Of a stretch of DNA of 64,000 nt, positions 35,901-43,969 are shown piece by piece (the first letter of the stretch is position 1; the number at the start of each line of letters is the position of its first letter). Under the pieces are notes generated by a model, which saw nothing but the letters and a program-made list of their open reading frames with translations, was not told where the DNA came from and did no database searches. Made by a program: the position numbers and the translations under genes. Source of the stretch: JANNVK01 sp031430435 (lineage in GTDB: Bacteria; Acidobacteriota; Blastocatellia; Pyrinomonadales; Pyrinomonadaceae). The stretch spans positions 1 through 64,000 of the forward strand of contig JANPBM010000062.1 of the NCBI GenBank assembly GCA_031430435.1, written 5' to 3'.

Positions 35901-36362
35901 ATGGCGACACTTTTACAAGAATTATTGGAAATAACTTCCGATTTCGAGAAAAACGGCATTGAATACGCTGTTTGCGGTGGACTTTCGATGGCGATTCACG
36001 GGTTTGCCCGTGCAACGATGGACATTGACGTTTTGATTCGTGCGGAAAGTTTAGAAAAAGCATATCAAATTGCGGCAACCAAAGGCTTTGACATCAAAGG
36101 TTTAGATATTTCGTTCAAAGAAAGAGCGGTCGAGATTCGGCGAGTTTCAAAAATTGATGATGACGGCGAAGTTTTATCGCTCGATTTATTGCTCGTAACT
36201 CCTTATGTCGAAGATGTTTGGGAAAGTAGGGAACAAGTCAGTTTACAAGAAAATTATTTGTCGGTTGTTTCTAAAACAGGTTTGATAAAGATGAAAACTT
36301 TGGCAGGCAGACCGCAAGATTTAGCTGATATTGAGAGGTTACAAAACGATGAAACAAGTTGA
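35901..36362 (+). CDS. MNT/AbiEii-like nucleotidyltransferase
   Basis: A 153-residue protein. The nucleotidyltransferase motif is GGLSMAIHGFARATMDIDVLI (residues about 24-44), with the DxD metal pair, and a third acidic residue in SLDLLLV near residue 95. The rest (TGLIKMKTLAGRPQDLADIERL) matches the C-terminus of AbiEii/DUF6036 proteins, where it caps the active site. Such enzymes act as toxins that modify tRNA or partner proteins. It is flanked on both sides by paralogous small genes and overlaps the second by 14 bases. Confidence 0.8.
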   Translation: MATLLQELLEITSDFEKNGIEYAVCGGLSMAIHGFARATMDIDVLIRAESLEKAYQIAATKGFDIKGLDISFKERAVEIRRVSKIDDDGEVLSLDLLLVTPYVEDVWESREQVSLQENYLSVVSKTGLIKMKTLAGRPQDLADIERLQNDETS

Positions 36363-36507
36363 TATGTCTGAAAAAGCGATAATGAGCAGATTACGGCAAG
36401 TTGATAAATTACGCACACTTTGTCTTGCTTTGATGAAAGCTAAAAAGGTTGAAAAAGATATTGCCAAAGATAAAACTAAAGAAAACACAAAACCTGTAAA
36501 CGTATGA
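36349..36507 (+). CDS. Small basic helical protein (paralogue 2)
   Basis: A 52-residue ORF starting inside the end of the nucleotidyltransferase gene: MKQVDMSEKAIMSRLRQVDK, then LRTLCLALMKAKKVEKD and a Lys-rich tail. Homologous to the ORF at 35733-35897. Its stop overlaps the start of the ATPase gene (ATGA). The two copies bracket the nucleotidyltransferase, implying a duplication of the partner gene. Confidence 0.65.
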   Translation: MKQVDMSEKAIMSRLRQVDKLRTLCLALMKAKKVEKDIAKDKTKENTKPVNV

Positions 36508-37769
36508 GAATTAGCAAATTACAACTAAAAAATATCGGCGTTTTCGATGATGAAACGAAACCGATTGAATTCAAAGAATGTCCCGCGAAAGATAAAGCCG
36601 AAATTCATATTCTCACTGGGGAAAATGGAACTGGAAAGACAACGATTTTGTTGGCATTAGCTGAAAGTCTTGGTAATGTCAGAAGAGATATTGAAGTTGG
36701 AGAAGTCTTACACGCTAATGTTGTCAATATCGAATTCCGAAAAAGATTTCGAGAAAATCCTGAATATGGATTAAGTTTTGAGGGGAAAGAAGGAGAGACA
36801 ATTACCGATATAAACAGAACTTTTCTTAATTATAGAGGTGGAAAAATTGAAATGTTTTCCTTTGCTTGTTTTGCTTATTCAGGCTATCGTCGAATCAAAG
36901 ATGAACCAATTGAAATAGGAAAAGAAATAGTTGAACATCCGTTAAAAGAAGCATTAAACTTCATAAAAGATGAAAACTCGAAACTAAAAGTAAATCAATG
37001 GATTGGTAAGAACTTACAAAAACGTTCACTCGCAAACGAAGAAGATAATAAAATTGAAGCAAATCGGTTTGCAGAAAATATAAAGAATCTAGAAAAAGTT
37101 ATCGCAGATATTGTTGGCTATGAAATTCGTTTCAAACTTAAAATTGATTTAACTTTAGTTCTGATAAAAGATGACCAAGAATTAGACTTCGACGTTCTAC
37201 CCGACGGCTTAAAGTCTTTAATCAGTTGGATCGGCGATTTGCTGATGCGGCTCGATTCGTTGAGGTGGAAAGACGACACGCCGATTTTTGACCGCGAAAT
37301 AATTTTATTCTTAGACGAAATCGAAGTTCATCTGCATCCCGCGTGGCAGAGAAAAGTGTTGCCGATTGTCCAAAAACTATTCAAAAATGCCCAGATATTT
37401 GTCTCGACACATTCGCCGTTTGTGGTTAATTCGGTTGATGATGCTTTGGTTTATAAGTTGAAGGTGAAAGACGGCAAGGCGAAAGTTGAAAGTGTAAAGC
37501 AGACAGAAAACAGTCAGAGTATTACACAAGTTTTGCGAGAAGTTTTTGATATTTATGGTTTATTCGGAAAAGATGTGCAAGATAGTTTGGATAAACTTGA
37601 AAAACTTAGAGACAAAATTCTTTCAAACGGAACAGATTTGGAAGCTGAAAAAGAGTTTCTGAAAATTGCTAAACTTTTAGCGAAAGAGCCAAGCGACCAA
37701 GTGAAAAATATCGTTAAAGGCGAATTGGAACAATTAAGCGAAATTAAAGGAAAAAAATTCTCGATATGA
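36504..37769 (+). CDS. PtuA-like SMC/OLD-type ATPase (Septu-type defence ATPase)
   Basis: A 421-residue AAA/ABC-type ATPase: ILTGENGTGKTTILLALAES (Walker A, residues about 36-55), LPDGLKSLISWIGDLL (signature-like), IILFLDEIEVHLHPAWQRK (Walker B) and IFVSTHSPFVVNS (H-loop). This is the layout of PtuA and related retron/Septu ATPases; there is no TOPRIM domain. The last 100 residues are helical and acidic. The next gene is an HNH nuclease with a 4-base overlap, which is the PtuA-PtuB order. The middle (about 37190-37480) has host-like GC while both ends are AT-rich. Confidence 0.8.
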   Translation: MRISKLQLKNIGVFDDETKPIEFKECPAKDKAEIHILTGENGTGKTTILLALAESLGNVRRDIEVGEVLHANVVNIEFRKRFRENPEYGLSFEGKEGETITDINRTFLNYRGGKIEMFSFACFAYSGYRRIKDEPIEIGKEIVEHPLKEALNFIKDENSKLKVNQWIGKNLQKRSLANEEDNKIEANRFAENIKNLEKVIADIVGYEIRFKLKIDLTLVLIKDDQELDFDVLPDGLKSLISWIGDLLMRLDSLRWKDDTPIFDREIILFLDEIEVHLHPAWQRKVLPIVQKLFKNAQIFVSTHSPFVVNSVDDALVYKLKVKDGKAKVESVKQTENSQSITQVLREVFDIYGLFGKDVQDSLDKLEKLRDKILSNGTDLEAEKEFLKIAKLLAKEPSDQVKNIVKGELEQLSEIKGKKFSI

Positions 37770-38335
37770 TTGAAACTCCAAGACCGGAATCTCCGCAATG
37801 TTTGAAAGAGAATTACAAAAAATGGGGAAAAGAATATAAGGCGAATTTGGAAATCAATCCAAATTATTCATTTCATTGGCATAATCGTCGAGATTTAATT
37901 GACGATACTTTATTTTTGATGACTGCAAACCATTGTTCTTTTTGCGATATTCAACCTCTGAAAGCATCGGGACCAACAATTGAACACTTTCGTCCGAAAA
38001 ATAAATCTCCGTTATTGTCATATTATTGGGGAAATTTGTTTTATTGCTGTTCAAATTGTCAGAAGAAAGGCACAAGATTCAGTAAAAAATTATTGAAACC
38101 TGACCAAGTAAGCTATAAATTTCTTGATTACTTTATTTACAACTATTCAACAGGAATGATAAAACCAAACCCTGCTCGAAATTCATTCGACCAAGAAAGA
38201 GCAGATTTAACGATTGAATTATATGGATTGAATGATTGGGGAAGACCTGATGAAAGAATAAAAGAGCGTCAAAAATTTCTTGACGCATCAAATCCAAACA
38301 TCAACGATTATTCATACAGATTTATTTTGCACTAA
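37766..38335 (+). CDS. PtuB-like HNH endonuclease (Septu-type effector)
   Basis: A 189-residue protein. The HNH core is built on a zinc ribbon: HCSFCDIQPL, then IEHFRPK with the catalytic His, and YYWGNLFYCCSNCQKKG. Spacing fits the TIGR02646/PtuB group. In Septu systems PtuA and PtuB form a complex that degrades invading DNA. Start overlaps the ATPase by 4 bases (ATGA); stop overlaps the next gene's ATG (TAATG). Strongly AT-rich compared with neighbours, suggesting transfer. Confidence 0.8.
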   Translation: MIETPRPESPQCLKENYKKWGKEYKANLEINPNYSFHWHNRRDLIDDTLFLMTANHCSFCDIQPLKASGPTIEHFRPKNKSPLLSYYWGNLFYCCSNCQKKGTRFSKKLLKPDQVSYKFLDYFIYNYSTGMIKPNPARNSFDQERADLTIELYGLNDWGRPDERIKERQKFLDASNPNINDYSYRFILH

Positions 38336-39957
38336 TGAAAACGACCGAAACACAAACCAGACTCCGCGAATTAACCGAAGAATACACACGCCTCGAACGC
38401 AAATTACGCTTGGGCGGCGGTGCGGAAAAGATTGCGAAAATTCACGCGAACGGTAAATTAACCGCTCGCGAACGGATAGATTTATTGTTCGATGCCGATG
38501 CTTACAACCAAGAAATCGGCTTGCTTGTCGCGTATGACGAATACAACGGGCAAGCTCCGGCGGCGGCGGTCGTAACCGCGATTGGTCGCATACATGGGCG
38601 AGAATGCGTGGTTGTGGCGAATGACGCGACGATAAAAGCGGGAGCGTGGTATCCCGAAACTATCAAAAAAATCTTGCGTTCGCAGGAAATTGCCATGCGA
38701 AACAAAGTCCCGATTATCTATCTCGTTGATTCGGCGGGAGTTAATCTGCCGTATCAAGGCGGAGTTTTCCCCGGACAATACGGAGCGGCTCGCATTTTTT
38801 ACTACAATTCGATTATGCGGAAATATCTGAAAACGCCGCAGATTTCTGCCGTGATGGGAATGTGTGTTGCGGGCGGAGCTTACTTGCCGGCACTTTCAGA
38901 CGTGATTTTGATGGTCGAAAAAACTTCGTTTATGGGATTAGGCGGAGCAAATTTGGTCAAAGGTGCGACCGGGCAAACTATTGATAATGAAACGCTTGGC
39001 GGTGCATTAACGCATAATGCGATTTCCGGCGTCGCACATTATCGAACTGAAACCGAGCAGGAATGTTTGGAGAAAATCCGCAAACTTGTTTCCGAATTGC
39101 CGAATAAACATCAAACGCGAGTTTCAATCATCGAACCGCAACCAACGAAAAGTTCGCCCGAAAAACTCTACGAAGTTTTGCCGCAAGAACACAAAGCTCC
39201 ATACAACATGCAAGACGTTTTGGATTGTATTTTGGATAATGGAGAACTCGATGAATTTCAAGCCGATTTTGCCAAAGAAATGATTTGCGGAACGGCGAGA
39301 ATCTGCGGAATCCAAGTCGGGATAATCGCTAATTCACGCGGAATGATTCGCGGGCAAGCAGGGAAACCACCGAAATTCGGCGGAATAATCTACAAAGATT
39401 CAGCCGAAAAATGTGCATATTTTATTGAAAATTGTAACCGACATTCGACTCCGATTCTGTTTGTCCAAGACGTTTCGGGCTTTATGATCGGTGCCGAAGC
39501 CGAACATTCGGGCATCATCAGAAGCGGTGCGATGTTTGTTGAAGCAATGGCGACGGCAACCGTTCCGAAACTCGTTTTGACAATAAATCACGCGTCGGGT
39601 GCAGGTTATTACGCGATGAGCGGACAAGGTTTCGACCCCGATTTTATCTTTAGTTTGCCGACAGGGAGAATGGGCGTGATGGAAGGCGATTCGGCGGTGC
39701 AGGCAATTCACGGAACGCAGCTTGAGCGTTTGAAAAAAGCGGGACAAGAACCCGACGAATCTCTAATTGCTGAAATGGATAAGGTTAGAGCGACTTATGA
39801 AAAAGAATTGGACGCAAAACACGCCGCCGCAAGAGGTTTATTGGATGCAATTGTTGTCCCCGAAGATTTGCGAAATGCGTTGGAAATTGCCTTGCAAACT
39901 TGTTTGAATACAGATAAGCCGCATATCGGGGCATTTGTTTTGCCGAATGGAATTTGA
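38335..39957 (+). CDS. Acyl-CoA carboxylase beta subunit (methylcrotonoyl/propionyl type)
   Basis: The 540-residue carboxyltransferase subunit. Seen: RLELGGG-like start (ERKLRLGGGAEKIAKIHANGKLTARERIDLL), VDSAGVNLPYQGGVFPG, MGMCVAGGAYLPALSD, FMGLGGANLVKGATG and the C-terminal FVQDVSGFMIGAEAEHSGI, ASGAGYYAMSGQGFDPDF, TGRMGVMEGD. This matches methylcrotonoyl-CoA carboxylase beta more than propionyl-CoA. No alpha subunit is adjacent. The start codon overlaps the PtuB-like stop, so the defence-like cassette sits in front of a metabolic gene without a gap. Confidence 0.9.
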   Translation: MKTTETQTRLRELTEEYTRLERKLRLGGGAEKIAKIHANGKLTARERIDLLFDADAYNQEIGLLVAYDEYNGQAPAAAVVTAIGRIHGRECVVVANDATIKAGAWYPETIKKILRSQEIAMRNKVPIIYLVDSAGVNLPYQGGVFPGQYGAARIFYYNSIMRKYLKTPQISAVMGMCVAGGAYLPALSDVILMVEKTSFMGLGGANLVKGATGQTIDNETLGGALTHNAISGVAHYRTETEQECLEKIRKLVSELPNKHQTRVSIIEPQPTKSSPEKLYEVLPQEHKAPYNMQDVLDCILDNGELDEFQADFAKEMICGTARICGIQVGIIANSRGMIRGQAGKPPKFGGIIYKDSAEKCAYFIENCNRHSTPILFVQDVSGFMIGAEAEHSGIIRSGAMFVEAMATATVPKLVLTINHASGAGYYAMSGQGFDPDFIFSLPTGRMGVMEGDSAVQAIHGTQLERLKKAGQEPDESLIAEMDKVRATYEKELDAKHAAARGLLDAIVVPEDLRNALEIALQTCLNTDKPHIGAFVLPNGI

Positions 39958-39978
39958 TTATTTTTAAAAGGAGATTTT

Positions 39979-40464
39979 ATGAGAAAAATTACATTATTTT
40001 CAGTCGTTATTTTTATCTTGGCTTTAACTGTCGGAGTTTCGGCACAAACGGCAAAGGAAAAGTTAAACGCAAAATCTGCGATTAACAAACATATAAAGAA
40101 AGAAGAGAAATCTAGTAACGCAACTGCGTCTGATCTCAACAAGATTATTTTTGGAGATTTGGACAGCGATGGTGATACTGATGCTGTAGTTTTATATTCA
40201 CTTGAAGGGTTCGGTGGTGGAATGGATTGGAACCAAAATTTAGCGGTTTTCCTTAACAAAAAAGGATTATTTAGTTTTCTTGATGAGAAAGTAGTTGGCG
40301 GCAAATATGAATGGAGGGCTGTAAAGTTGATTAACACAAAAAATGGAATAATTGGACTTGACGAACTCTCTTGTGGAATACAAAATCCAAATTTGTGTGA
40401 AAATCCCAAGAAAAAAAGAATTTATTTTTCTTTAATAAATAGAAAATTGAAAGAAGGTAAATAA
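39979..40464 (+). CDS. Secreted hypothetical protein with FG-GAP/VCBS-like motif
   Basis: A 161-residue protein with signal peptide (residues 1-22, LFSVVIFILALTVGVSAQ). GDLDSDGDTDAVVLYSLEG is a calcium-loop motif of the FG-GAP/VCBS type. The rest includes a Gly/Asn-rich middle and a basic end. AT-rich like the Septu-like genes. Function unknown. AGGAG lies 7 bases before the ATG. Confidence 0.65.
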   Translation: MRKITLFSVVIFILALTVGVSAQTAKEKLNAKSAINKHIKKEEKSSNATASDLNKIIFGDLDSDGDTDAVVLYSLEGFGGGMDWNQNLAVFLNKKGLFSFLDEKVVGGKYEWRAVKLINTKNGIIGLDELSCGIQNPNLCENPKKKRIYFSLINRKLKEGK

Positions 40465-40477
40465 ATTTATAAATTAA

Positions 40478-40713
40478 CTGATGTTACGCAAAATATTAGC
40501 CGTTGGAAACGGCGACAGCGTATAGCCCATAGCGTGAGCTATGGGTTTGCAAAAACATCATTTCAAGCCCGTGACAACGGGCGACAGATGCTTGCTTCTC
40601 TGTCGCAATCTACGATAGCTTTTATTTAAATTTACTATTCCCATAGCTCACGCTATGGGCTATATGCTGACACCCGCTACGCAGGCTGAAAGCATTTAAC
40701 TGCTTAACATCAG
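40478..40713. mobile_element. MITE-like element, CTGATGTTACGCAA ends, copy 2
   Basis: Left CTGATGTTACGCAA (40478-40491); right end, read reversed, CTGATGTTAAGCAG. The inner arms share TATAGCCCATAGCGTGAGCT reversed on the right arm. AATTAA lies directly left, and again 2 bases beyond the right end, a possible target duplication. Same ends as the element at 23038-23317 but different interior. Confidence 0.7.
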
Positions 40714-40722
40714 TCAATTAAA

Positions 40723-41040
40723 ATGAAATTTACCGTTGAAGAATTTTTATCAAAACTTCCTTTGCCCGCGAATAAAAAGTGGAAAGAAGGCGTTCGCGAT
40801 GTTGAAACGTTCCGCAAAGGCAGCGTTTACAAAATTCTTTTCGCACCACGCGGAACAGATTATCAAACCTTTCACGATGAAGACGAGTTTTATTTTATCG
40901 TTCGCGGCAAAGGCGAATTGATTATTGATAATGAACGATTTACTTGCGAAACCGGCGATTCATTTTTCGTTCCCGCGAAAGTTCCGCATCATTTTGAAAA
41001 CTTCACTGAAGATTTTGCGACTTGGGCAGTTTTCTTTTAA
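40723..41040 (+). CDS. Cupin domain protein
   Basis: A 105-residue single cupin: FHDEDEFYFIVRGKGELIID (metal His/Glu region) and ETGDSFFVPAKVPHHFENF (second metal motif, His). The double-stranded beta-helix fold is clear but no substrate can be assigned. Its stop codon overlaps the stop codon of the convergent deiminase gene. Confidence 0.8.
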   Translation: MKFTVEEFLSKLPLPANKKWKEGVRDVETFRKGSVYKILFAPRGTDYQTFHDEDEFYFIVRGKGELIIDNERFTCETGDSFFVPAKVPHHFENFTEDFATWAVFF

Positions 41041-42113
41041 TCTTTCCGAGCCGCTAAAATCAATTTCTCCGCATTTTCGCCTGTCAGTTGCCACGTCAAA
41101 CATCTCACGCTTCCGCCCATCGGACACACGCCTTTCGCATCAACTTCAAACACTTTTTTGTCGGTATTTTGTCTGATAATTTCAACTGCTTTTTTATCGT
41201 GCGGCATTCCGAAAATAGGTACATAAACAGTTTTGAACGTCATCACCGAATTTATATTGACACCGCAAGCCGATTCAAAACCTTCCCACTCACCGCGTTT
41301 GTTTTTACCGTATGTAACCGGGACTTCGATGATTTTTGTGTCGGGAAATGATGTTTTTAATTCGTCTAACACCAACTTTCTAAATGTCTTATCGCTCGAA
41401 TAATCGTTGACGAGCAAGGTTTTTTCATCAAGCCACATCGCCATTCCGTCCGAATGTGCGAGAACTTCTTCGTCGGGTTCGATGAACGCAACCTCGTTTG
41501 CGTTCAAGGTTTTCTTCAAAGTTTCCTTAGCTTTTTCGATTGAAAGTTTGTTGTCTGTGGCGAATCTTGTGGTCGTGATATATTTTCCCGCGTAGTTATC
41601 AACCAAGTTTCCGCCGTCGATAATCAAGTTCGAGTATCGGCGTTTGATGCCGTATCTGTCGGCAAAATCTGCGAAACTTTGTTGTGTTTCAACGCTTTGT
41701 CTCTTTGGCATCGAAGCCGAAGTGTATTGAAATTGTGTTGGCTCTTGCGGATTTACAGTCGTAAAATCTCGCATCCAAATATCATCGACATCAGCGGTCA
41801 GCAAAATATCTTCGGGCAATTTATCTTGGTAAAACTTCTTCGTATCTTTATCGACAATGACGACAACATTGTCGTTTGTCAGAATTGTTGCCGCATAATC
41901 TGTCTGAAAATCAACGATTTGTTGGAACGCAGGTTTGTAATACGAATTGTGAACAGACGGTGCGGAAAGCACCAAAAGCATTCTGTCAGGTGAAACTTGG
42001 TTGGAAAATTTATGGTCGGAAGATTTATTGGGCAAACTATTGTCGGCTTGATTTTTGGAACAATCTGTTTGGAAAAATGACGCAAACACAACAATCAAAA
42101 GTAAAATTTTCAT
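41037..42113 (-). CDS. Agmatine deiminase/PAD-type deiminase family protein, exported
   Basis: A 358-residue guanidino-group hydrolase-like protein. Hydrophobic N-terminus MKILLLIVVFASFFQTDCSK looks like a signal peptide or lipoprotein leader. Catalytic-type motifs: IWMRDFTTVNP, IDGGNLVDN, AHSDGMAMWLDE (His), FGMPHDKKAVEII, and MGGSVRCLTWQ with the nucleophilic Cys. It resembles agmatine deiminase/peptidyl-arginine deiminase in Porphyromonas. The stop overlaps the cupin stop by 3 bases. Confidence 0.85.
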   Translation of the reverse strand: MKILLLIVVFASFFQTDCSKNQADNSLPNKSSDHKFSNQVSPDRMLLVLSAPSVHNSYYKPAFQQIVDFQTDYAATILTNDNVVVIVDKDTKKFYQDKLPEDILLTADVDDIWMRDFTTVNPQEPTQFQYTSASMPKRQSVETQQSFADFADRYGIKRRYSNLIIDGGNLVDNYAGKYITTTRFATDNKLSIEKAKETLKKTLNANEVAFIEPDEEVLAHSDGMAMWLDEKTLLVNDYSSDKTFRKLVLDELKTSFPDTKIIEVPVTYGKNKRGEWEGFESACGVNINSVMTFKTVYVPIFGMPHDKKAVEIIRQNTDKKVFEVDAKGVCPMGGSVRCLTWQLTGENAEKLILAARKD

Positions 42114-42125
42114 AGCATTTTATTT

Positions 42126-42737
42126 CTACTTTGCGGATAAAATCGCATAATCTTTAATCGCTTCGCCAATCACTTCATACGCCTGCTCGCGTCCGTAAAT
42201 ACTGCCGATTTCGCAAATATTCGGCTCGCTCGGCAGAGATTTATACGTTAAAAAATAATGCTGTAAACGGTTGACGATTGCTTCGGGGAGTTCGGAAATG
42301 TCGGCGAAGTTTTCGTAAATTTTATCGCCGACGAGCGTGGCAATTATCTTGTCGTCTGCCTCGCCGTTATCAATCAAACAAAATCCGCCGATTGGTTTCG
42401 CCTTCAAAATAATGTCGCCGCGCGGAATGTGATGTTCTGATAAAACTAAAATATCGAGCGGATCGCCGTCGCCGAGTTTGATTGGTTTACCCGAATTTTT
42501 AGTCGCAAGTTCGGCGATGTTTTGCCCGCAATATGTTTGCGGAATAAAGCCGTAATTCGCCGGAACAACGTTTGAATACTGTTGCGGTCGGTCAATCTTC
42601 AGATAACCGGTTTCTTTGTCAACCTCATATTTCACCGTGTCACGCGGCACGATTTCGATAAAAACCGTAACCTCTTGCGGAGCTTTTTCGCCGATCGGAA
42701 TGCCGTGCCACGGATGTGCTTTATTAGTTCTGAACAT
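42126..42737 (-). CDS. ppa: Inorganic pyrophosphatase (family I)
   Basis: A 203-residue soluble pyrophosphatase: EIVPRDTVKYEVDKETGYLKIDR, YGFIPQTY and the metal-binding DGDPLDILVL are diagnostic of family I, with DNGEADDKIIATL near the end. It hydrolyses pyrophosphate to drive biosynthesis. Twelve bases upstream of the deiminase gene on the same strand; both may share a transcript. It diverges from the crotonase gene by 17 bases. Confidence 0.94.
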   Translation of the reverse strand: MFRTNKAHPWHGIPIGEKAPQEVTVFIEIVPRDTVKYEVDKETGYLKIDRPQQYSNVVPANYGFIPQTYCGQNIAELATKNSGKPIKLGDGDPLDILVLSEHHIPRGDIILKAKPIGGFCLIDNGEADDKIIATLVGDKIYENFADISELPEAIVNRLQHYFLTYKSLPSEPNICEIGSIYGREQAYEVIGEAIKDYAILSAK

Positions 42738-42754
42738 AGTGTTAGTTTAGATTT

Positions 42755-43300
42755 ATGCAGGAAACTTCTCAAGCACTTATTGTCGAAAAGACGGAAAACT
42801 TGACGATCATTCGCTTTAATCGTCCCGAAATTCGCAGTCCGTTATCGGTTGCCGTGTTGGTTGAGTTGGACAAAATACTCGACGCGGTTGCGGACGAAAC
42901 AATCATTTTCACCGGTGTTGACAACGTTTTTGCGTCGGGTGCGGATTTGCGTGAGATTGCGAAAGTTACAGGCGACACGGCGAAAGATTATGCACTTCGC
43001 GGACAAAGTTTGATGAATAGAATTGCGTCGAAAAACGCGATTGCTTTTGTCAACGGATTTTGTTTCGGCGGTGCGTTAGATTTAGCTTTGGCGTGCAAAA
43101 AACGAATCGCTACGCCGAACGCCGTGTTTTGTCATCCGGGAGCAAATCTCGGTATTATGACAGGTTGGGGCGGAACGCAAAGATTACCGCGACTTATCGG
43201 CGAAGCATTCGCGTTGGAAATGTTTTTAACCGCGAAACGGGTTGATGCAGACGAATCATTGCGAATCGGTTTGATTGATGAAATTAAAGAAAGGTTTTAA
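42755..43300 (+). CDS. Crotonase-like enoyl-CoA hydratase/isomerase homologue, short and without catalytic glutamates
   Basis: A 181-residue protein, about 75 residues shorter than the usual 250-260. The oxyanion-hole segments are present (FASGADLREIAK, VNGFCFGGALDLALAC, GWGGTQRLPRLIG). In rat hydratase numbering, Glu144 corresponds to Asp (ALDLAL) and Glu164 to Gly (HPGANLGI), so water addition by the usual pair is unlikely. The C-terminal trimerisation helices are missing: the frame ends at the stop, which overlaps the stop of the convergent gene. It may bind acyl-CoA or be a decayed gene. Confidence 0.7.
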   Translation: MQETSQALIVEKTENLTIIRFNRPEIRSPLSVAVLVELDKILDAVADETIIFTGVDNVFASGADLREIAKVTGDTAKDYALRGQSLMNRIASKNAIAFVNGFCFGGALDLALACKKRIATPNAVFCHPGANLGIMTGWGGTQRLPRLIGEAFALEMFLTAKRVDADESLRIGLIDEIKERF

Positions 43301-43827
43301 TTAAACTTTGAATCGGTAAACCATTTTGCATTTTCAGCACTGTGTCCGATGCGACCGTCTTTGTCCAACAATTCTGTTTCGACAAATTTCATCAGTCCGT
43401 CAATATCAAACTTAACGTCTTCATTCAAATTATATTGTTTTGTGTTGTAATTGATTTTTATCAACCGCTTATTTTTTAAGCCAAGCACCAAATCTTTTTC
43501 TACGCCGGTTGTTGAACCGTATTGCGTCTGCGTTACTTGCAATAAATACATCCATTTTACAGGCGATTTGTCTTGCATCAACAATTTGGCGGACGATGAC
43601 GATATATATCTGCCCGGCGACAACAAAATCGCAGGTGCAAAACGTTGCCACAGATATAAAATCAGCGGAACGGGAAGTATAAATAAACAAAACCTAAGCA
43701 AGATTGTGAGATTAAAAAAGTATGCCGTAAGCAGCAAGACCGTGATAATCAATGCGCCGATAATAACAGCTTTGACGAACTTTAAATGTTTAGTTTGCAG
43801 TATCGTAACCAACGTTTGTCTTTCCAT
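43297..43827 (-). CDS. Hypothetical membrane protein, two-helix
   Basis: A 176-residue protein with two hydrophobic segments near the N-terminus (FVKAVIIGALIITVLLLTAYFF and LRFCLFILPVPLILYLWQRF) and a soluble C-terminal part (YSTTGVEKDLVLGLKNK... type). The ATG at 43827 is chosen; upstream codons to 43875 add only a short hydrophobic stretch. Function unknown. Confidence 0.6.
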   Translation of the reverse strand: MERQTLVTILQTKHLKFVKAVIIGALIITVLLLTAYFFNLTILLRFCLFILPVPLILYLWQRFAPAILLSPGRYISSSSAKLLMQDKSPVKWMYLLQVTQTQYGSTTGVEKDLVLGLKNKRLIKINYNTKQYNLNEDVKFDIDGLMKFVETELLDKDGRIGHSAENAKWFTDSKFN

Positions 43828-43969
43828 TTCGATGATTATAAACTGTTTGAGCCACGATGCCAAGTAACTTAACACAGCTGAAATAATTCAATCGCAACAT
43901 AGTAACATACAGCAAACAAAGCGTTAATCATCGGTTTGGTTGACGAAATTTACGATGATTTCGGGCAAT

